From Komagataeibacter xylinus (GTDB taxonomy: Bacteria > Pseudomonadota > Alphaproteobacteria > Acetobacterales > Acetobacteraceae), in the NCBI RefSeq assembly GCF_009834365.1, contig NZ_CP041348.1, forward strand, positions 3,199,001 through 3,263,000: a stretch of 64,000 nucleotides of DNA. The letters run 5' to 3'. Positions 47,827 through 57,822 of the stretch are shown here, piece after piece (position 1 is the first letter of the stretch; every line of letters starts with the position of its first letter). A model generated the notes under the pieces. The model searched no databases. It had not been told where the DNA came from and was given only the letters and a program-made list of their open reading frames with translations. Position numbers and translations under genes: made by a program.

Positions 47827-50121
47827 TCAGAGATCGGCGCTGATGGAGAATTTGAAGGTCTGCGGATCCCCCATGACCATATACCCCTGATAGACCGAGG
47901 CCCAGTAGCGCTGGTTGCCCACGTTATCGACCTCAAAACGGGCCGTAAGCGGCTTTTTGGCGGCGAGGAACGTATAACGCGCTCCAAGGTCGAAGCGTGA
48001 CCAGACCGGCAGGTGCGCCGTGTTGGCATTGTTGAACTGCTGCTTGCCGGTATTGATCACGCGCCCAACCAGCGTCAGCCCTTTTACGAACGGCACGTCA
48101 TATTCAAGGTTGCCGTTGATGCTGTAGTTGGGCACGCCGATAACCGTCTTGCCATCATACTGGCCGCTGGCGGTATGCACCTGCTTGGCATCGATCAGCG
48201 TCAGGCCGCCATTGAAGCGCAGCCCGCGCAGGATTTCGCCATTGAAGGTCAGTTCCATGCCCCGGTTCCGCTGCCTGCCATCCTGTGTGTAGATGGACTG
48301 GCCGGTCGTGCCATAGGCCTCGCTCATGCCATAGGGCATGGCAGTCTGGAAAAAGGCGACACCGGCGGCAAAGCGGCCCACATCATACTTGGCGCCGACT
48401 TCATACTGCGTGGTCTGGTAAGGCGTGAATACCTGGCCCTGGTTGACGTAGCCCGACCCCACCGTCGTGCCTGCCGATAGGCCCTGAATGCGGTTGAAGT
48501 AAAGCGCCATATGGCTGACCGGATGAATGACCAGCCCGATGATGGGCGAGAAGGCCGCCGCATCGTAATGGGTGGTCAGCTTGGCGGTATCGTAATCAAA
48601 TGAGTCCGACAGGATATCCTGGTACCGGAACCCGCCGGTCAGGGCGATCCGGTTGTGCCAGAAGGTCATCGTATCCGACAGGAACAAGCTGTACAGCTTG
48701 TTCCACGCCGTGCGCCCCGGATCAGCAATGTTGCCACCGGGCGGATAGTTTTCAACCGGCCGGAACTGCGTGGGCTGATAGATATTGCCTGCAACAGACG
48801 GGCCCCAGGTATAGGCCGCATTGGTTGCCTCCCATATGGCCGAGCCACCAGCATTGATCTCGTGGTGGATGGGGCCGGTATTGACCCGTGCCCGCACGCC
48901 GGCCTGCGTGGCCTCGTTCATGACATTATAGGCATCGGTCATGGCTCCCACCGAGCCATCGCCGGAGGCTGCGTTGCTCAGGGTCGTAGTGGCGTAATCA
49001 CCCATCTCGTTGCCGCTCTGGGCACCGAATTTGGCGTAGGTGGTGATGTGGCTGCCAAAGTCATGTTCAATATTCAGCGTGCCGAACAGATAGGTCAGAT
49101 CGGTATAGGCCCAGCGCTGCCCCCAGTTGGCCGAAGGCGCGGTGGTTCTGGGCACGCTGGTGCCCGCAGGCAGGCCGGTCACGATAATGGCGCTGCGCCC
49201 GCCAAAGACCTGCTGCTTCTGGTAGTTCATGTTCATGTCGATGCGCGTGTCATCATCATGCCAGTCAAACGCGAGGCCAAGGGCCACGTCATCGCGACGC
49301 TCGCCCCTGATCGGGGTCTCGCCATCCAGCCCCGCCGCGTTGAAGCGCAGCCCGAAGGCATGGTTCCTGCCAAAGCGGCGGCTGACATCGAAGGCCCCGC
49401 CCCCCTGCCCGCTACTGGTATAATCGCCGGTAATACGCGTAATGTCGGTCGCCCCCGCCCGCTTGGGTATGAGGTTGACATTGCCGCCGAGTGCGGAGCC
49501 ACCGGGGGCCGCACCATTGAGGAACGCGCTGGCCCCGTTGAGCACCTGTACCGAATCATAAAGCTGGGGCGAGACAAGCTGCCTCGGGGTTACGCCATAC
49601 AGGCCATCAATCGCAACATCATCGCCATACAGCGTAAAACCACGGATCTGGAACAGCTGGGCGTAGTTGCCGTAGCCCATGGTCGTGCGCACGGTGGGAT
49701 CATTGAGCAGCACATCGCCCAGCGTCTGTGACTGCTGGTTGAGGATCAGGCTGGAATTGTAGCTGCGGATGTTGAAGGGCACATCCAGCCCCTTCTTGTT
49801 GCCCAACGCGCCAAGGTCGCCCCCGCTGCTGACATACATGCGGTTACGGCGCGCGGCGGTCACGACCATGTCCTCGTGCCGCGATGTTTCAGCAGTCGCA
49901 TCGGACGTGGGGCGTGGGGCGGCCTCACCGTTCTTTTTCCGGGCCGACGGGGCACCGGTTTTGTCCGTATCATCCGCCGTAACACCGGGCTGGTCCGCAG
50001 CCTGTGCCTCAGCCATGAAAACCGCCGGGCCATAGCCCCCCGCCAGTAGCGAGGAGGCGCAGATCGTGGTCAGGCACAGGGTGCGAAGACTCATTTCAAA
50101 GCTCAAAAGGTCACGTTTCAT
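47827..50121 (-). CDS. TonB-dependent siderophore receptor
   Basis: A 764-residue outer-membrane receptor of the FhuA/FcuA-like group. The signal peptide ends near AQA-A (about 41). A spacer of about 45 polar residues precedes EDMVVTAARR, the TonB-box-like region. The plug has LGDVLLNDPTVRTTMGYGNY, FQIRGFTLYGDDVAIDGLYG and VQVLNGASAFLNGAAPGGSALGG (parts). The barrel ends in FKFSISADL. A Fur-box-like sequence 15-33 bases upstream suggests repression by iron. The PepSY set at 498-2574 could act on the same siderophore but is far away. Confidence 0.9.
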   Translation of the reverse strand: MKRDLLSFEMSLRTLCLTTICASSLLAGGYGPAVFMAEAQAADQPGVTADDTDKTGAPSARKKNGEAAPRPTSDATAETSRHEDMVVTAARRNRMYVSSGGDLGALGNKKGLDVPFNIRSYNSSLILNQQSQTLGDVLLNDPTVRTTMGYGNYAQLFQIRGFTLYGDDVAIDGLYGVTPRQLVSPQLYDSVQVLNGASAFLNGAAPGGSALGGNVNLIPKRAGATDITRITGDYTSSGQGGGAFDVSRRFGRNHAFGLRFNAAGLDGETPIRGERRDDVALGLAFDWHDDDTRIDMNMNYQKQQVFGGRSAIIVTGLPAGTSVPRTTAPSANWGQRWAYTDLTYLFGTLNIEHDFGSHITTYAKFGAQSGNEMGDYATTTLSNAASGDGSVGAMTDAYNVMNEATQAGVRARVNTGPIHHEINAGGSAIWEATNAAYTWGPSVAGNIYQPTQFRPVENYPPGGNIADPGRTAWNKLYSLFLSDTMTFWHNRIALTGGFRYQDILSDSFDYDTAKLTTHYDAAAFSPIIGLVIHPVSHMALYFNRIQGLSAGTTVGSGYVNQGQVFTPYQTTQYEVGAKYDVGRFAAGVAFFQTAMPYGMSEAYGTTGQSIYTQDGRQRNRGMELTFNGEILRGLRFNGGLTLIDAKQVHTASGQYDGKTVIGVPNYSINGNLEYDVPFVKGLTLVGRVINTGKQQFNNANTAHLPVWSRFDLGARYTFLAAKKPLTARFEVDNVGNQRYWASVYQGYMVMGDPQTFKFSISADL

Positions 50122-50135
50122 ACCCGCCTTATCAG

Positions 50136-50154
50136 GCTAATGATAATGAATTGC
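50136..50154 (-). promoter_or_regulatory. Fur-box-like site
   Basis: GCTAATGATAATGAATTGC agrees with the 19-base Fur consensus at 14 positions, and overlaps the ribosome-site side of the siderophore receptor leader. A second AT-rich GAATTGCATTCTCATTC lies at 50171-50187. Confidence 0.6.
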
Positions 50155-50322
50155 AATATGGAATGTACATGAATTGCATTCTCATTCCACGCCACCGAAA
50201 CGCAGCCCTACCCGTGGGCCTGTGTACAAAAAACCTGAAACCAAAAGCAGCTTCTGATGCAGATCAGGTCAAAAAAACCTTGAAAAGAGGCAATGCCTGG
50301 AAAATTTCATCAAACCGAGGCA

Positions 50323-51678
50323 TCACGCCTCACACGCCACCCCTTTGACAATCCCGACATCGGGAAAACGGATGGATATGAGAAAGCCCTGCTCCTGTTG
50401 CGGCAGGGGGGATACAATATGCAGTTCGGCATCCATCTGCCCGGCAATGTTACTGGCAATGGCAAGACCGAGCCCACTGCCCTCCGTGGTGGTTGAACCG
50501 CGCACGAACGGGTTGGTCAGGCGCGTCAGCACGGGCTGCGGCAGGGGCGGGCAATCATTGGCAATATCCACCGTGCCGTCATCGCGCAGACGGATGCGTG
50601 CGCAACCTTCTCCCGCACCATGCACCAGGGCGTTTTCAATCAGGTTGCGGAACAGGATGCCGGTCGCATCAATGTCGCCATAGACAAAGATGCCTTCAAT
50701 ATCCCCCACCTCGATTTTAACGCGATGCGGGCCTTTTGCGGCATTGTCCATGTCATCAAGCAGCAGGTAGAGCACGGGCAGCAGGTCAAAGCGTTCGCGC
50801 CTGAACGCCACGCCGGACATGGCCCTAGAAAACTGCAACAGCTTTTCCACCGTCCGGCCAAGTTGCCGGGTGCGTCCGGCAATGACCTGCACGCGCGCTG
50901 TCATGGCCGAACCCGGCGCAAGGCTGGCTTCAAGCAACTGGATCTGTGCCTGCAGGGCGGCAATGGGGTTACGCAGTTCATGCGCGGCACTCGCTGCAAA
51001 GGCGCGCTCGGTGGCCAGTGCTTTTTCCAGGCGGAGCAGCAGGGTGTTGAGCGATGTCTGGATGGAGATGAGTTCCACCGGCAGGTCAAGCGGGGGCACC
51101 GGGCTCAGGTTGCCGCTGCCGCGTGACTGCATCTCGGCATTGAGGCGGTCGAGCGGCTGCAACGCACGGCGCACCGTCAGGCGCACCAGCAGCCAGATAA
51201 CCGGTATGAAGATGGGAATGGGCAGGAGATGGATGATCATGGCCCGCCGGATCGCGCCATGCCGGTGGCGCATCGGCTCGCCAATCATCACCCGGTAGGA
51301 TGTGGCATCCGGCACCGCGACATAGACGCGAAAGTGCTGCGTATCGGCAAATCCTGCCTGCGCGGGCCATACAAAAGCTTGCACCGGCGCATTTTGCGAG
51401 CGCAGCACCACATGGCCCTCAGGGTCCACGATCTGATAGGCCAGCGCCCATGCCCCTGCCCCCGGCACCACCGCAACCGTGCCAGTGGGGGCGGCATGAA
51501 GCTGGGTTACGATCGCACTCTGCAACCGCTCGGATACCTCCTGCAGCGAGTTGTCCAGCCGCTCGATCATTTCATGATGCGTAAAAAACCCGATGGCAAC
51601 GCCAAGTGCGAGCAGGCTGATGATGACAACAGCCAGCACGCTGCTGATGATACGGTTGGCGAGGCTCCAGCTTTTCAT
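50323..51678 (-). CDS. Sensor histidine kinase of the metal efflux operon
   Basis: A 451-residue kinase with two membrane helices (about 12-32 and 148-168) around a periplasmic sensor region. HAMP-like and HisKA domains follow, with phosphoacceptor SAAHELRNPIAAL (H233), and then an ATPase domain with NALVHGAG and GSGLGLAIA. It overlaps its response regulator by four bases. By position it likely senses a metal cation and controls the RND pump. QseC-like membrane kinases share this layout. Confidence 0.88.
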   Translation of the reverse strand: MKSWSLANRIISSVLAVVIISLLALGVAIGFFTHHEMIERLDNSLQEVSERLQSAIVTQLHAAPTGTVAVVPGAGAWALAYQIVDPEGHVVLRSQNAPVQAFVWPAQAGFADTQHFRVYVAVPDATSYRVMIGEPMRHRHGAIRRAMIIHLLPIPIFIPVIWLLVRLTVRRALQPLDRLNAEMQSRGSGNLSPVPPLDLPVELISIQTSLNTLLLRLEKALATERAFAASAAHELRNPIAALQAQIQLLEASLAPGSAMTARVQVIAGRTRQLGRTVEKLLQFSRAMSGVAFRRERFDLLPVLYLLLDDMDNAAKGPHRVKIEVGDIEGIFVYGDIDATGILFRNLIENALVHGAGEGCARIRLRDDGTVDIANDCPPLPQPVLTRLTNPFVRGSTTTEGSGLGLAIASNIAGQMDAELHIVSPLPQQEQGFLISIRFPDVGIVKGVACEA

Positions 51679-52346
51679 GCCCCGGCCCCGGCAGCCAGGC
51701 AGTATCCGCGCCCGCGCACGGTGCGGATGACCGCGTTGCCCACCTTCTTGCGCAGGCGGCTGATGAAGACCTCGATCGTGTTGCTCTCCACATCATCTCC
51801 GAACGCATACAGGGCGGTTTCGATCTGGCTGCGCGAATGGATCATGCCCGGCCTGCGCGACAGCAGTTCCATGATGGCCCATTCCCGCGCCGTCAGCTCA
51901 AGCGGCGCGCCATTGCGCCGCACCACGCGGTTCTGCCGGTCAATCGCAACATCCCCCACGCACACCGGCGCTGCGTGCCGGCGCGGTGCGAAACGCCGGG
52001 CCACGGCGGTGATCCGGGCCACGAGTTCATCAAGGTCGTAAGGTTTGACAATATAGTCATCCGCCCCGTCAGACAGACCGGCGATGCGGTCGCTGATCTG
52101 GTCCTCGGCCGTGGTGATGAGCACGGCAATGTCGAGGCCGCGCGCCCTGACACCGCGCAGCAGGTCGCGCCCGCTGCCATCCGGCAGGCCAAGATCGAGC
52201 AGCATGAAGTCATAGGCCACCGTTGCCAGGGCGGCGCGGGCCTCCTCGATGGTGGTAAACCAGTCCACCGCATGGCCCGCCTGCCGCACGCGCTCGAGCA
52301 CCGCCGCCCCCAGATCGGTTTCATCTTCAACAATGAGGATACGCAT
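51675..52346 (-). CDS. OmpR-family response regulator of the metal efflux operon
   Basis: A 223-residue regulator. The receiver has acidic E7/D8 and phosphoacceptor D51 (MLLDLGLPDGSGRD), followed by KPYDLDELVARI. The C-terminal winged helix carries LELTAREWAIMELLSRRPG and VESNTIEVFISRLRKKVG. It overlaps the pump gene by one base and the kinase by four. Confidence 0.92.
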   Translation of the reverse strand: MRILIVEDETDLGAAVLERVRQAGHAVDWFTTIEEARAALATVAYDFMLLDLGLPDGSGRDLLRGVRARGLDIAVLITTAEDQISDRIAGLSDGADDYIVKPYDLDELVARITAVARRFAPRRHAAPVCVGDVAIDRQNRVVRRNGAPLELTAREWAIMELLSRRPGMIHSRSQIETALYAFGDDVESNTIEVFISRLRKKVGNAVIRTVRGRGYCLAAGAGA

Positions 52347-55300
52347 CAGCCCTGCTCCCTCTCGCGCATGACCCGCGCGTATAGTGATGGCAGCACCAGC
52401 AGGGTCAGCAACGTGGAGGACACCAGCCCGCCAATGACCACGCTGGCAAGGGGACGCTCCACCTCCGCCCCCGCACTTTCGGAGAAGGCCATGGGAAAGA
52501 ACCCGAGGCTCGCCACAAGGGCCGTGGCCATGACAGGACGAAAACGCGACTGCGCGGCAGCAAAGGCCGCAGCAGCCACCGTCATGCCCTGCCGGCTCAG
52601 CGCCCCGATGCTGCTGACCAGCACCACCCCGTTCAGGATCGCCACCCCGAACAGCGCAATGAAGCCGATCCCCGCCGAGATGCTGAAGGGCAGTCCGCGC
52701 ACTGTCAGCGCCACGATACCGCCGGTTGCCGCCACCGGCAGGTTGACAAAGACCAGCAGGGCAGGCCTGACCGCGCCAAACGCCACAACCAGCAGGGCAA
52801 AGATCAGCCCCAGCGCCACCGGCAGCACGATTTCAAGCCGCAGCACCGCCGATTGCAGGTTACGGAACTGGCCATCCCACTCAATGGTGTAGCCTTCGGG
52901 CAGCCTGACATCACGGGCCACGCGGGCCTGCGCTTCCGCCACGAAGGAGGACAGGTCGCGCCCGCGCACATTGGCCTGCACCACCATGCGCCGGCGCACC
53001 CGGTCGCGGCTGATGCGCGGCGGCCCGTCAACGAGGTGCAGATGGGCCACCTGCCCCAGCAGGACACGGCCCTGCCCATCAAGCCGCGGCACCCGCAATG
53101 CCGCAATAGTGGCGGGTGAGGCAACCTGCCGGGGGTCAAGGCGCACCTGCGTGCTGATCATCGCATTATCAACCATGACCGCGCGGCCGATATGTCCGCC
53201 CACGGCTTCCACCGTGTCGAGAATATCCTGCGTGGCCACATTGCGGCCTGCTGCCTGGGCACGGTCGATGTCGATCACGACCAGCGGCACGGTGCCATCG
53301 CCCGCGGGCGCCACGTCCGCCGCCCCCTTTACCGATGACATGACCCCCGCCACCCGGTCGCCCAGAGCGGAAAGCTGGCCCAGGTCATCACCATAGATCG
53401 AGACGGCAATCTGGGTGCGCACGCCCGAAAGCAGGTCGTCCATGCGCATCTGCACGGGCTGGCTCCATGAATACAGGGCATCGGGCAGTTCACGCCGCAT
53501 CGTGTCATCCATCGCGGCCACAAGCCCCGCCTGCGTGCGGGCGGTTTTCCATGTGGCGGGATCATTGAGGAAAATGAAGCTATCCGTCTCGTTAACGCCC
53601 ATCGGGTCGGTGGGAATGGCGGATGTGCCGGTATTGCTGATCACCGCCCTTACTTCAGGAAAGCGGCGCAGGATCCGCTCCTGTTCTGTTACCGAGGCCA
53701 GCACGGTATCGAGCGAGGCCGAGGGCAGCCGCGTGGTGGTGACCGCCAGCGCCCCTTCATCAAGTTGCGGAATGAACTCGCCTCCCAGCCGGGTTGCCAG
53801 CAGCACCGATAGCGCGAAAACCGCCAGCGTGCCGCCAAACAAAATGCGTGGATGTGCCTCGCCCCACCCTACCATGGCCGCGTAAGGCCTGCGCAGCCAC
53901 CCGATCAGCTGCGTATCCCCCCGTGGCCGGACCGGCCCGAGCGCAAGGGCGGCAAGCACCGGCACGCAGGTAAAGCAGTAAACCAGCGAGGCCAGCAGCC
54001 CCATGATGACGGTCTGCGCCATGGGGCGGAACATGTGGCCCTCGACGCCCTGCAGCGTCAGCACGGGCAGGTAGACCATGATGATGACAAGGATGGCGAA
54101 GCTGACCGGCCGCATGACCTCGCGCACGGCACTGACCACAAGTGCTGCAAAATCCGCTTCTGGTTCGCTTTCGCGCCGCGCGAGGATATGCTCGACCACC
54201 ACCAGCGAGCCATCGACGATCATGCCGAAATCGATCGCGCCCAGACTGAGCAGGTTGGCCGAGATGCCAAACTGCCGCATGCCCGCCATGGCGCAGACAA
54301 GGGCCAGCGGAATGACCGAGGCAATGACCACCGCCGCCCGCCAGCTCCCGATCACCACCACCAGCACGCCCACCACCAGCACGGCACCCGCCAGCAGGTT
54401 GTCGCGCACGGTGGCGATGGTCCGGCCCGTAAGCGTGGCGCGGGTATAATATGGATCGAGCGTGACCCCCGCAGGCAGTGCGCGGCGAATGGCGGGCAGC
54501 GCGTGGTCGATGGCGGCAAGGGTGGCGTTGGAACTAGCCCCGCTTTCCATCATGACCACGCCAATCACGATCTCGCCTTGTCCATCACGCGTTACGGCGC
54601 CCAGCCGGGTGCGTGCGCCCAGACCCACGCGCCCGAGGTCGCGCAGCCGCAGCACCGAGCCATCGGCATTGCTGCGCACGGGAATGGCGCCAAAATCCTC
54701 CACGCTGCGCACAAGCCCCCGCCCGACCACGATCTGCTGCTCGGCATGACGGGTGATCCATCCGCCGCCTGCCGCCGCATTATTCGCATCCACCGCGCGA
54801 TAGACTTCCCCTACCGACAGATTGGCCGCGATCAGGCGCGCCTCGTCCAGTGTTACCGCATAGGTCTCTTCCGCCCCGCCATTGACATTGACATCCACCA
54901 CCCCAGGCACGAGGCGCATCTGCGGCACCACGGTCCAGTTCATGATGCGGTTCAGGTCCATCAGCGTGCGGCCCGGCCCCTTTATCTGGAACTGCATGAT
55001 CTCGCCCATCCCCGTGGTCAGCGGCCCCATGCCCAGACTCACGCCAGGCACCGAAATGGCGCCACGGGCCTGCTGCAGGCGTTCATTCACGCGGGTGCGG
55101 TCAAGGTTGATATCCGTTTCATCATCGAACTGAACATACACCACCGACACCCCGCCGCGCGAGACGGAACGCAGGTCGGTCACGCCGGGAATGCCGGTCA
55201 GGCTGGCCTCGACGGGAAAGGTGATGAGCTTTTCCACCTCCTCGGTGGCAAGGCCCGGGGCCACGACCGAGACCAGCACCTGCCGGGGCGAAATGTCGGG

Positions 55301-55417
55301 CACCGCCTCTACCGGCAGGTCCATGACCGCAAGCCCCCCTGCCGCAAGCACGAGGCCAAGCACGCCCAGCACCACCATGCGCGCGCGCAACAGGGCTTCA
55401 AGAAACCGGGTGCCCAT
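52346..55417 (-). CDS. Heavy-metal RND efflux pump, CzcA-like
   Basis: A 1023-residue inner-membrane pump with the normal length and twelve helices. The fourth helix reads AIDFGMIVDGSLVVVEH (D397, D402, E409). This is the DFG-x3-DG-x4-VE pattern of divalent-cation pumps (Co, Zn, Cd, Ni), not the AxGxMVDAA pattern of Cu/Ag pumps. The porter domain contains FPVEASLTGIPGVTDLRSVS. It overlaps both neighbours by one base. Confidence 0.92.
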   Translation of the reverse strand: MGTRFLEALLRARMVVLGVLGLVLAAGGLAVMDLPVEAVPDISPRQVLVSVVAPGLATEEVEKLITFPVEASLTGIPGVTDLRSVSRGGVSVVYVQFDDETDINLDRTRVNERLQQARGAISVPGVSLGMGPLTTGMGEIMQFQIKGPGRTLMDLNRIMNWTVVPQMRLVPGVVDVNVNGGAEETYAVTLDEARLIAANLSVGEVYRAVDANNAAAGGGWITRHAEQQIVVGRGLVRSVEDFGAIPVRSNADGSVLRLRDLGRVGLGARTRLGAVTRDGQGEIVIGVVMMESGASSNATLAAIDHALPAIRRALPAGVTLDPYYTRATLTGRTIATVRDNLLAGAVLVVGVLVVVIGSWRAAVVIASVIPLALVCAMAGMRQFGISANLLSLGAIDFGMIVDGSLVVVEHILARRESEPEADFAALVVSAVREVMRPVSFAILVIIMVYLPVLTLQGVEGHMFRPMAQTVIMGLLASLVYCFTCVPVLAALALGPVRPRGDTQLIGWLRRPYAAMVGWGEAHPRILFGGTLAVFALSVLLATRLGGEFIPQLDEGALAVTTTRLPSASLDTVLASVTEQERILRRFPEVRAVISNTGTSAIPTDPMGVNETDSFIFLNDPATWKTARTQAGLVAAMDDTMRRELPDALYSWSQPVQMRMDDLLSGVRTQIAVSIYGDDLGQLSALGDRVAGVMSSVKGAADVAPAGDGTVPLVVIDIDRAQAAGRNVATQDILDTVEAVGGHIGRAVMVDNAMISTQVRLDPRQVASPATIAALRVPRLDGQGRVLLGQVAHLHLVDGPPRISRDRVRRRMVVQANVRGRDLSSFVAEAQARVARDVRLPEGYTIEWDGQFRNLQSAVLRLEIVLPVALGLIFALLVVAFGAVRPALLVFVNLPVAATGGIVALTVRGLPFSISAGIGFIALFGVAILNGVVLVSSIGALSRQGMTVAAAAFAAAQSRFRPVMATALVASLGFFPMAFSESAGAEVERPLASVVIGGLVSSTLLTLLVLPSLYARVMREREQG

Positions 55418-56568
55418 CAGTCGGCATCCATTCCGGCCAGACCGATGATGGATCTGAGCGCGAAACTCCCCTGCCCCACAATGGGCTCACCGCCTTGCAG
55501 TCCGCCCTGAACTACAGCCTGACCGCCTTCTTCCAGCACCACCATGACCACGACCGGCGCGTAGGTTGCGCTGTCAAGGCGCCTGAAGACGACACTCTGG
55601 CCATTGATCTCCTGCACCGCTGCCGCTGGCACCACGATGCCGCCTGCATCCTCATGCGTCTGCAACGTGGCATCGAGCACGGTGCCGGGCATGAGCCGCC
55701 GCGCGGGGTCCGGCACGGCACTGATGACGCGCACCAGCCCGGTCAGGGGGCTGGCCACGCCATCGACCGTCTCGATCTGCGAGGTCACGCTGCCCTGCGC
55801 CGTCTGTGTCACCTGCGTGCCGCCGGGCTGCACCCGCACCGCCTGTTCCGGCGGCAGGTCGGACACCAGCCAGACGCGCGAGAGATCGGCAATGCTGGCC
55901 ACATCCATTGCAGGCGTAAGGTCACCGGCCAGCGATGTATCGAGCGTCATGACCGTTCCATCAAACGGGGCGATGAGGGTGGATATCTCGTCGGTGCCGT
56001 CATGCTCGGAGGATGAATTGAATTCCTCGGCAAAGCGGTGACCCAGCGTATCCACATCCGCCTGCCGGGCGCGCACGGTGGCCTGGGCCTGCGCCAGCGC
56101 ATCCTGCCTGCGGCGCAGTTCGGCCACTGATACGGTCTGCCCGGCCAGAAGACGCCCGCGCGCGCAGGCGCTTGCAGCATCATCACGCGCGGCGATGGCG
56201 GCAGAAAGTGCTGCACGCAGCTGTATGGCCTGCAGGCGGGCGACATGCAGGGAATGGTCCTGATAGCGCAGCAGCCCGTCGCCACGCCGCACCACCTGCC
56301 CCGGCTGCACGAGCACCTGCACCACCTTGCCCGTGCCTGCGGGGTGGATATGCACGACCCGCACCGCATCGGGCATGACCCGCGTCATGACCGGCAGGCT
56401 CGCGACAAGGTGGCCGGGTTTTGCAACCGTGATGGCAAGCCCTTCGTTCACGGCAGCCTTTTCATCCATATGAACAACTGGCGGCAGGGCGGGCGGCCCG
56501 TCCTGCGCCCAGGCCGTGAGGGGCGCGAGCATGAGGAACATCGCGCGGCAGGCGGGGGCGAGCCTCAT
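55417..56568 (-). CDS. RND efflux periplasmic adaptor (membrane fusion protein)
   Basis: A 383-residue adaptor with a signal peptide (ACRAMFLMLAPLTAWA-Q). It has the lipoyl/biotinyl-like part VRVVHIHPAGTGKVVQVLVQPG, a helical hairpin (about 110-190) and a beta-barrel domain with LIAPFDGTVMTLDTSLAGDL. ATG 56568 overlaps the preceding stop by four bases (ATGA); longer in-frame starts are rejected. It bridges the pump to the outer-membrane factor. Confidence 0.88.
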   Translation of the reverse strand: MRLAPACRAMFLMLAPLTAWAQDGPPALPPVVHMDEKAAVNEGLAITVAKPGHLVASLPVMTRVMPDAVRVVHIHPAGTGKVVQVLVQPGQVVRRGDGLLRYQDHSLHVARLQAIQLRAALSAAIAARDDAASACARGRLLAGQTVSVAELRRRQDALAQAQATVRARQADVDTLGHRFAEEFNSSSEHDGTDEISTLIAPFDGTVMTLDTSLAGDLTPAMDVASIADLSRVWLVSDLPPEQAVRVQPGGTQVTQTAQGSVTSQIETVDGVASPLTGLVRVISAVPDPARRLMPGTVLDATLQTHEDAGGIVVPAAAVQEINGQSVVFRRLDSATYAPVVVMVVLEEGGQAVVQGGLQGGEPIVGQGSFALRSIIGLAGMDAD

Positions 56569-57809
56569 GGCACCACGCCCGTGGCAATCAGCACTCGGAT
56601 GCTGGCCACATGCCATTCCACCTCGGCCCGCAAGCTGGCCAGAAGCGTGTTGCATGCCGCCTGCCTTGCCTGCAGTGCGGTATCGAGGCTGGCCTCGCCC
56701 ACGCGCCAGGCGTGCTCCTGCGCCACGGCGCGCTGCTCCATGCTGGCCGCCGCCGCCGCACTGGCCTGGCGGGTGGCGGTGGCAGTGATCAGCCGCTCGC
56801 GCACGCGCATCATTTCCAGATGGACCATGCGCCGCGCCTGCACCTGCTGGCTGGTGGCGGCGGCAAGGCGGTTACGGGCCTCGGCCATCAGCGGGGCATT
56901 GCGCACCTCGCTGGGCAGCGGAATGCTGAAGTTCAGGCCCACGCGGTCATCCCACGGGCTGCCGAACTGTTTTTCATGAATGGCGTCGACCCCGATTTCC
57001 GGATTGGGCATGAAGGATCGGCGCGCCAGCTTCATGTTGGCCTCGGCAGCCTCCACCGTATGCTGCGCGGCGCGGACACGGGGGTCATTATCCTCGATAT
57101 CGCGCGGCGCGGTAAAACGCGCGCGGCTGACATCGCTGCCGCCATATTGCGTAATATCGGGCATGGCAGGCTGGCCGAGCAGCACGTCCAGCCCCGTGCG
57201 GGCGTTCTCCTCCTCCTCCTGCGCAAGGGCCAGTTCGTTGCGGGCGTTTTGCGTGCCGGCTTCGGCCAGTTGCCGGTCGGCGGCGGAGAGTTCACCCGCG
57301 CGGCTGGCCCGGCCAACGCTGGCGCCCATGCGGCTCATGGCCTCGTACAGGTCGCGGGCAGTGGCAAGGCGGGCCATGGCCATGCGTTCAACTGCCGCTG
57401 CATCAAGCACACGGATGGCAAGCGCCATATGCGCCACATTGAGCTGCTCCGCCAGCGTGGCGGCTTCCATGCTGGCTACCTTGCGCGTCGCACTCCGCTG
57501 CCCCGGCAGCCATAACGGCACCGACACCCCGCCCTGATAGGTGGTGTAGCCCAGATTGCTGCCCAGGGCATGATCATCCATGTATTCACCCGAAACGGTC
57601 GGCCCACCCGCAAACCACGACCCTGCCGCACTGGCCCGCTGCGCGGCTCCGTGCTGGCCCACCTGCAGTTCGGTCCGGGTCGGGTCAATGGCCCATGCCA
57701 TGCCCACGGCATCATGAAAGGACAGGGACCGGGCAGGCCGGGCCGCTCCCTGCCCGCTCGTGGCAATCACCATCACAGCGGTCAGGCACACAAGTGAGGC
57801 CGGGCGCAT
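56565..57809 (-). CDS. Outer-membrane efflux protein (TolC/CzcC-like)
   Basis: A 414-residue TolC-family protein. A signal peptide (SLVCLTAVMVIATSGQGAARPARS) precedes long helices with two repeats, for example AREL-type ELALAQEEEENARTGLDVLLG and PNPEIGVDAIHEKQFGSPWDD. It forms the exit duct of the pump. ATG 57809 is used; an upstream TTG at 57833 has a strong AGGAGG five bases before it and overlaps the previous gene, so it is a real alternative. Confidence 0.87.
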   Translation of the reverse strand: MRPASLVCLTAVMVIATSGQGAARPARSLSFHDAVGMAWAIDPTRTELQVGQHGAAQRASAAGSWFAGGPTVSGEYMDDHALGSNLGYTTYQGGVSVPLWLPGQRSATRKVASMEAATLAEQLNVAHMALAIRVLDAAAVERMAMARLATARDLYEAMSRMGASVGRASRAGELSAADRQLAEAGTQNARNELALAQEEEENARTGLDVLLGQPAMPDITQYGGSDVSRARFTAPRDIEDNDPRVRAAQHTVEAAEANMKLARRSFMPNPEIGVDAIHEKQFGSPWDDRVGLNFSIPLPSEVRNAPLMAEARNRLAAATSQQVQARRMVHLEMMRVRERLITATATRQASAAAAASMEQRAVAQEHAWRVGEASLDTALQARQAACNTLLASLRAEVEWHVASIRVLIATGVVP

Positions 57810-57822
57810 GCGGGGCCAGCCT

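Noticed and set aside
52346..55417. Copper/silver (CusA-type) pump
   Set aside because: The fourth-helix motif has the DFG/DG/E pattern of divalent-cation pumps rather than the CusA pattern.
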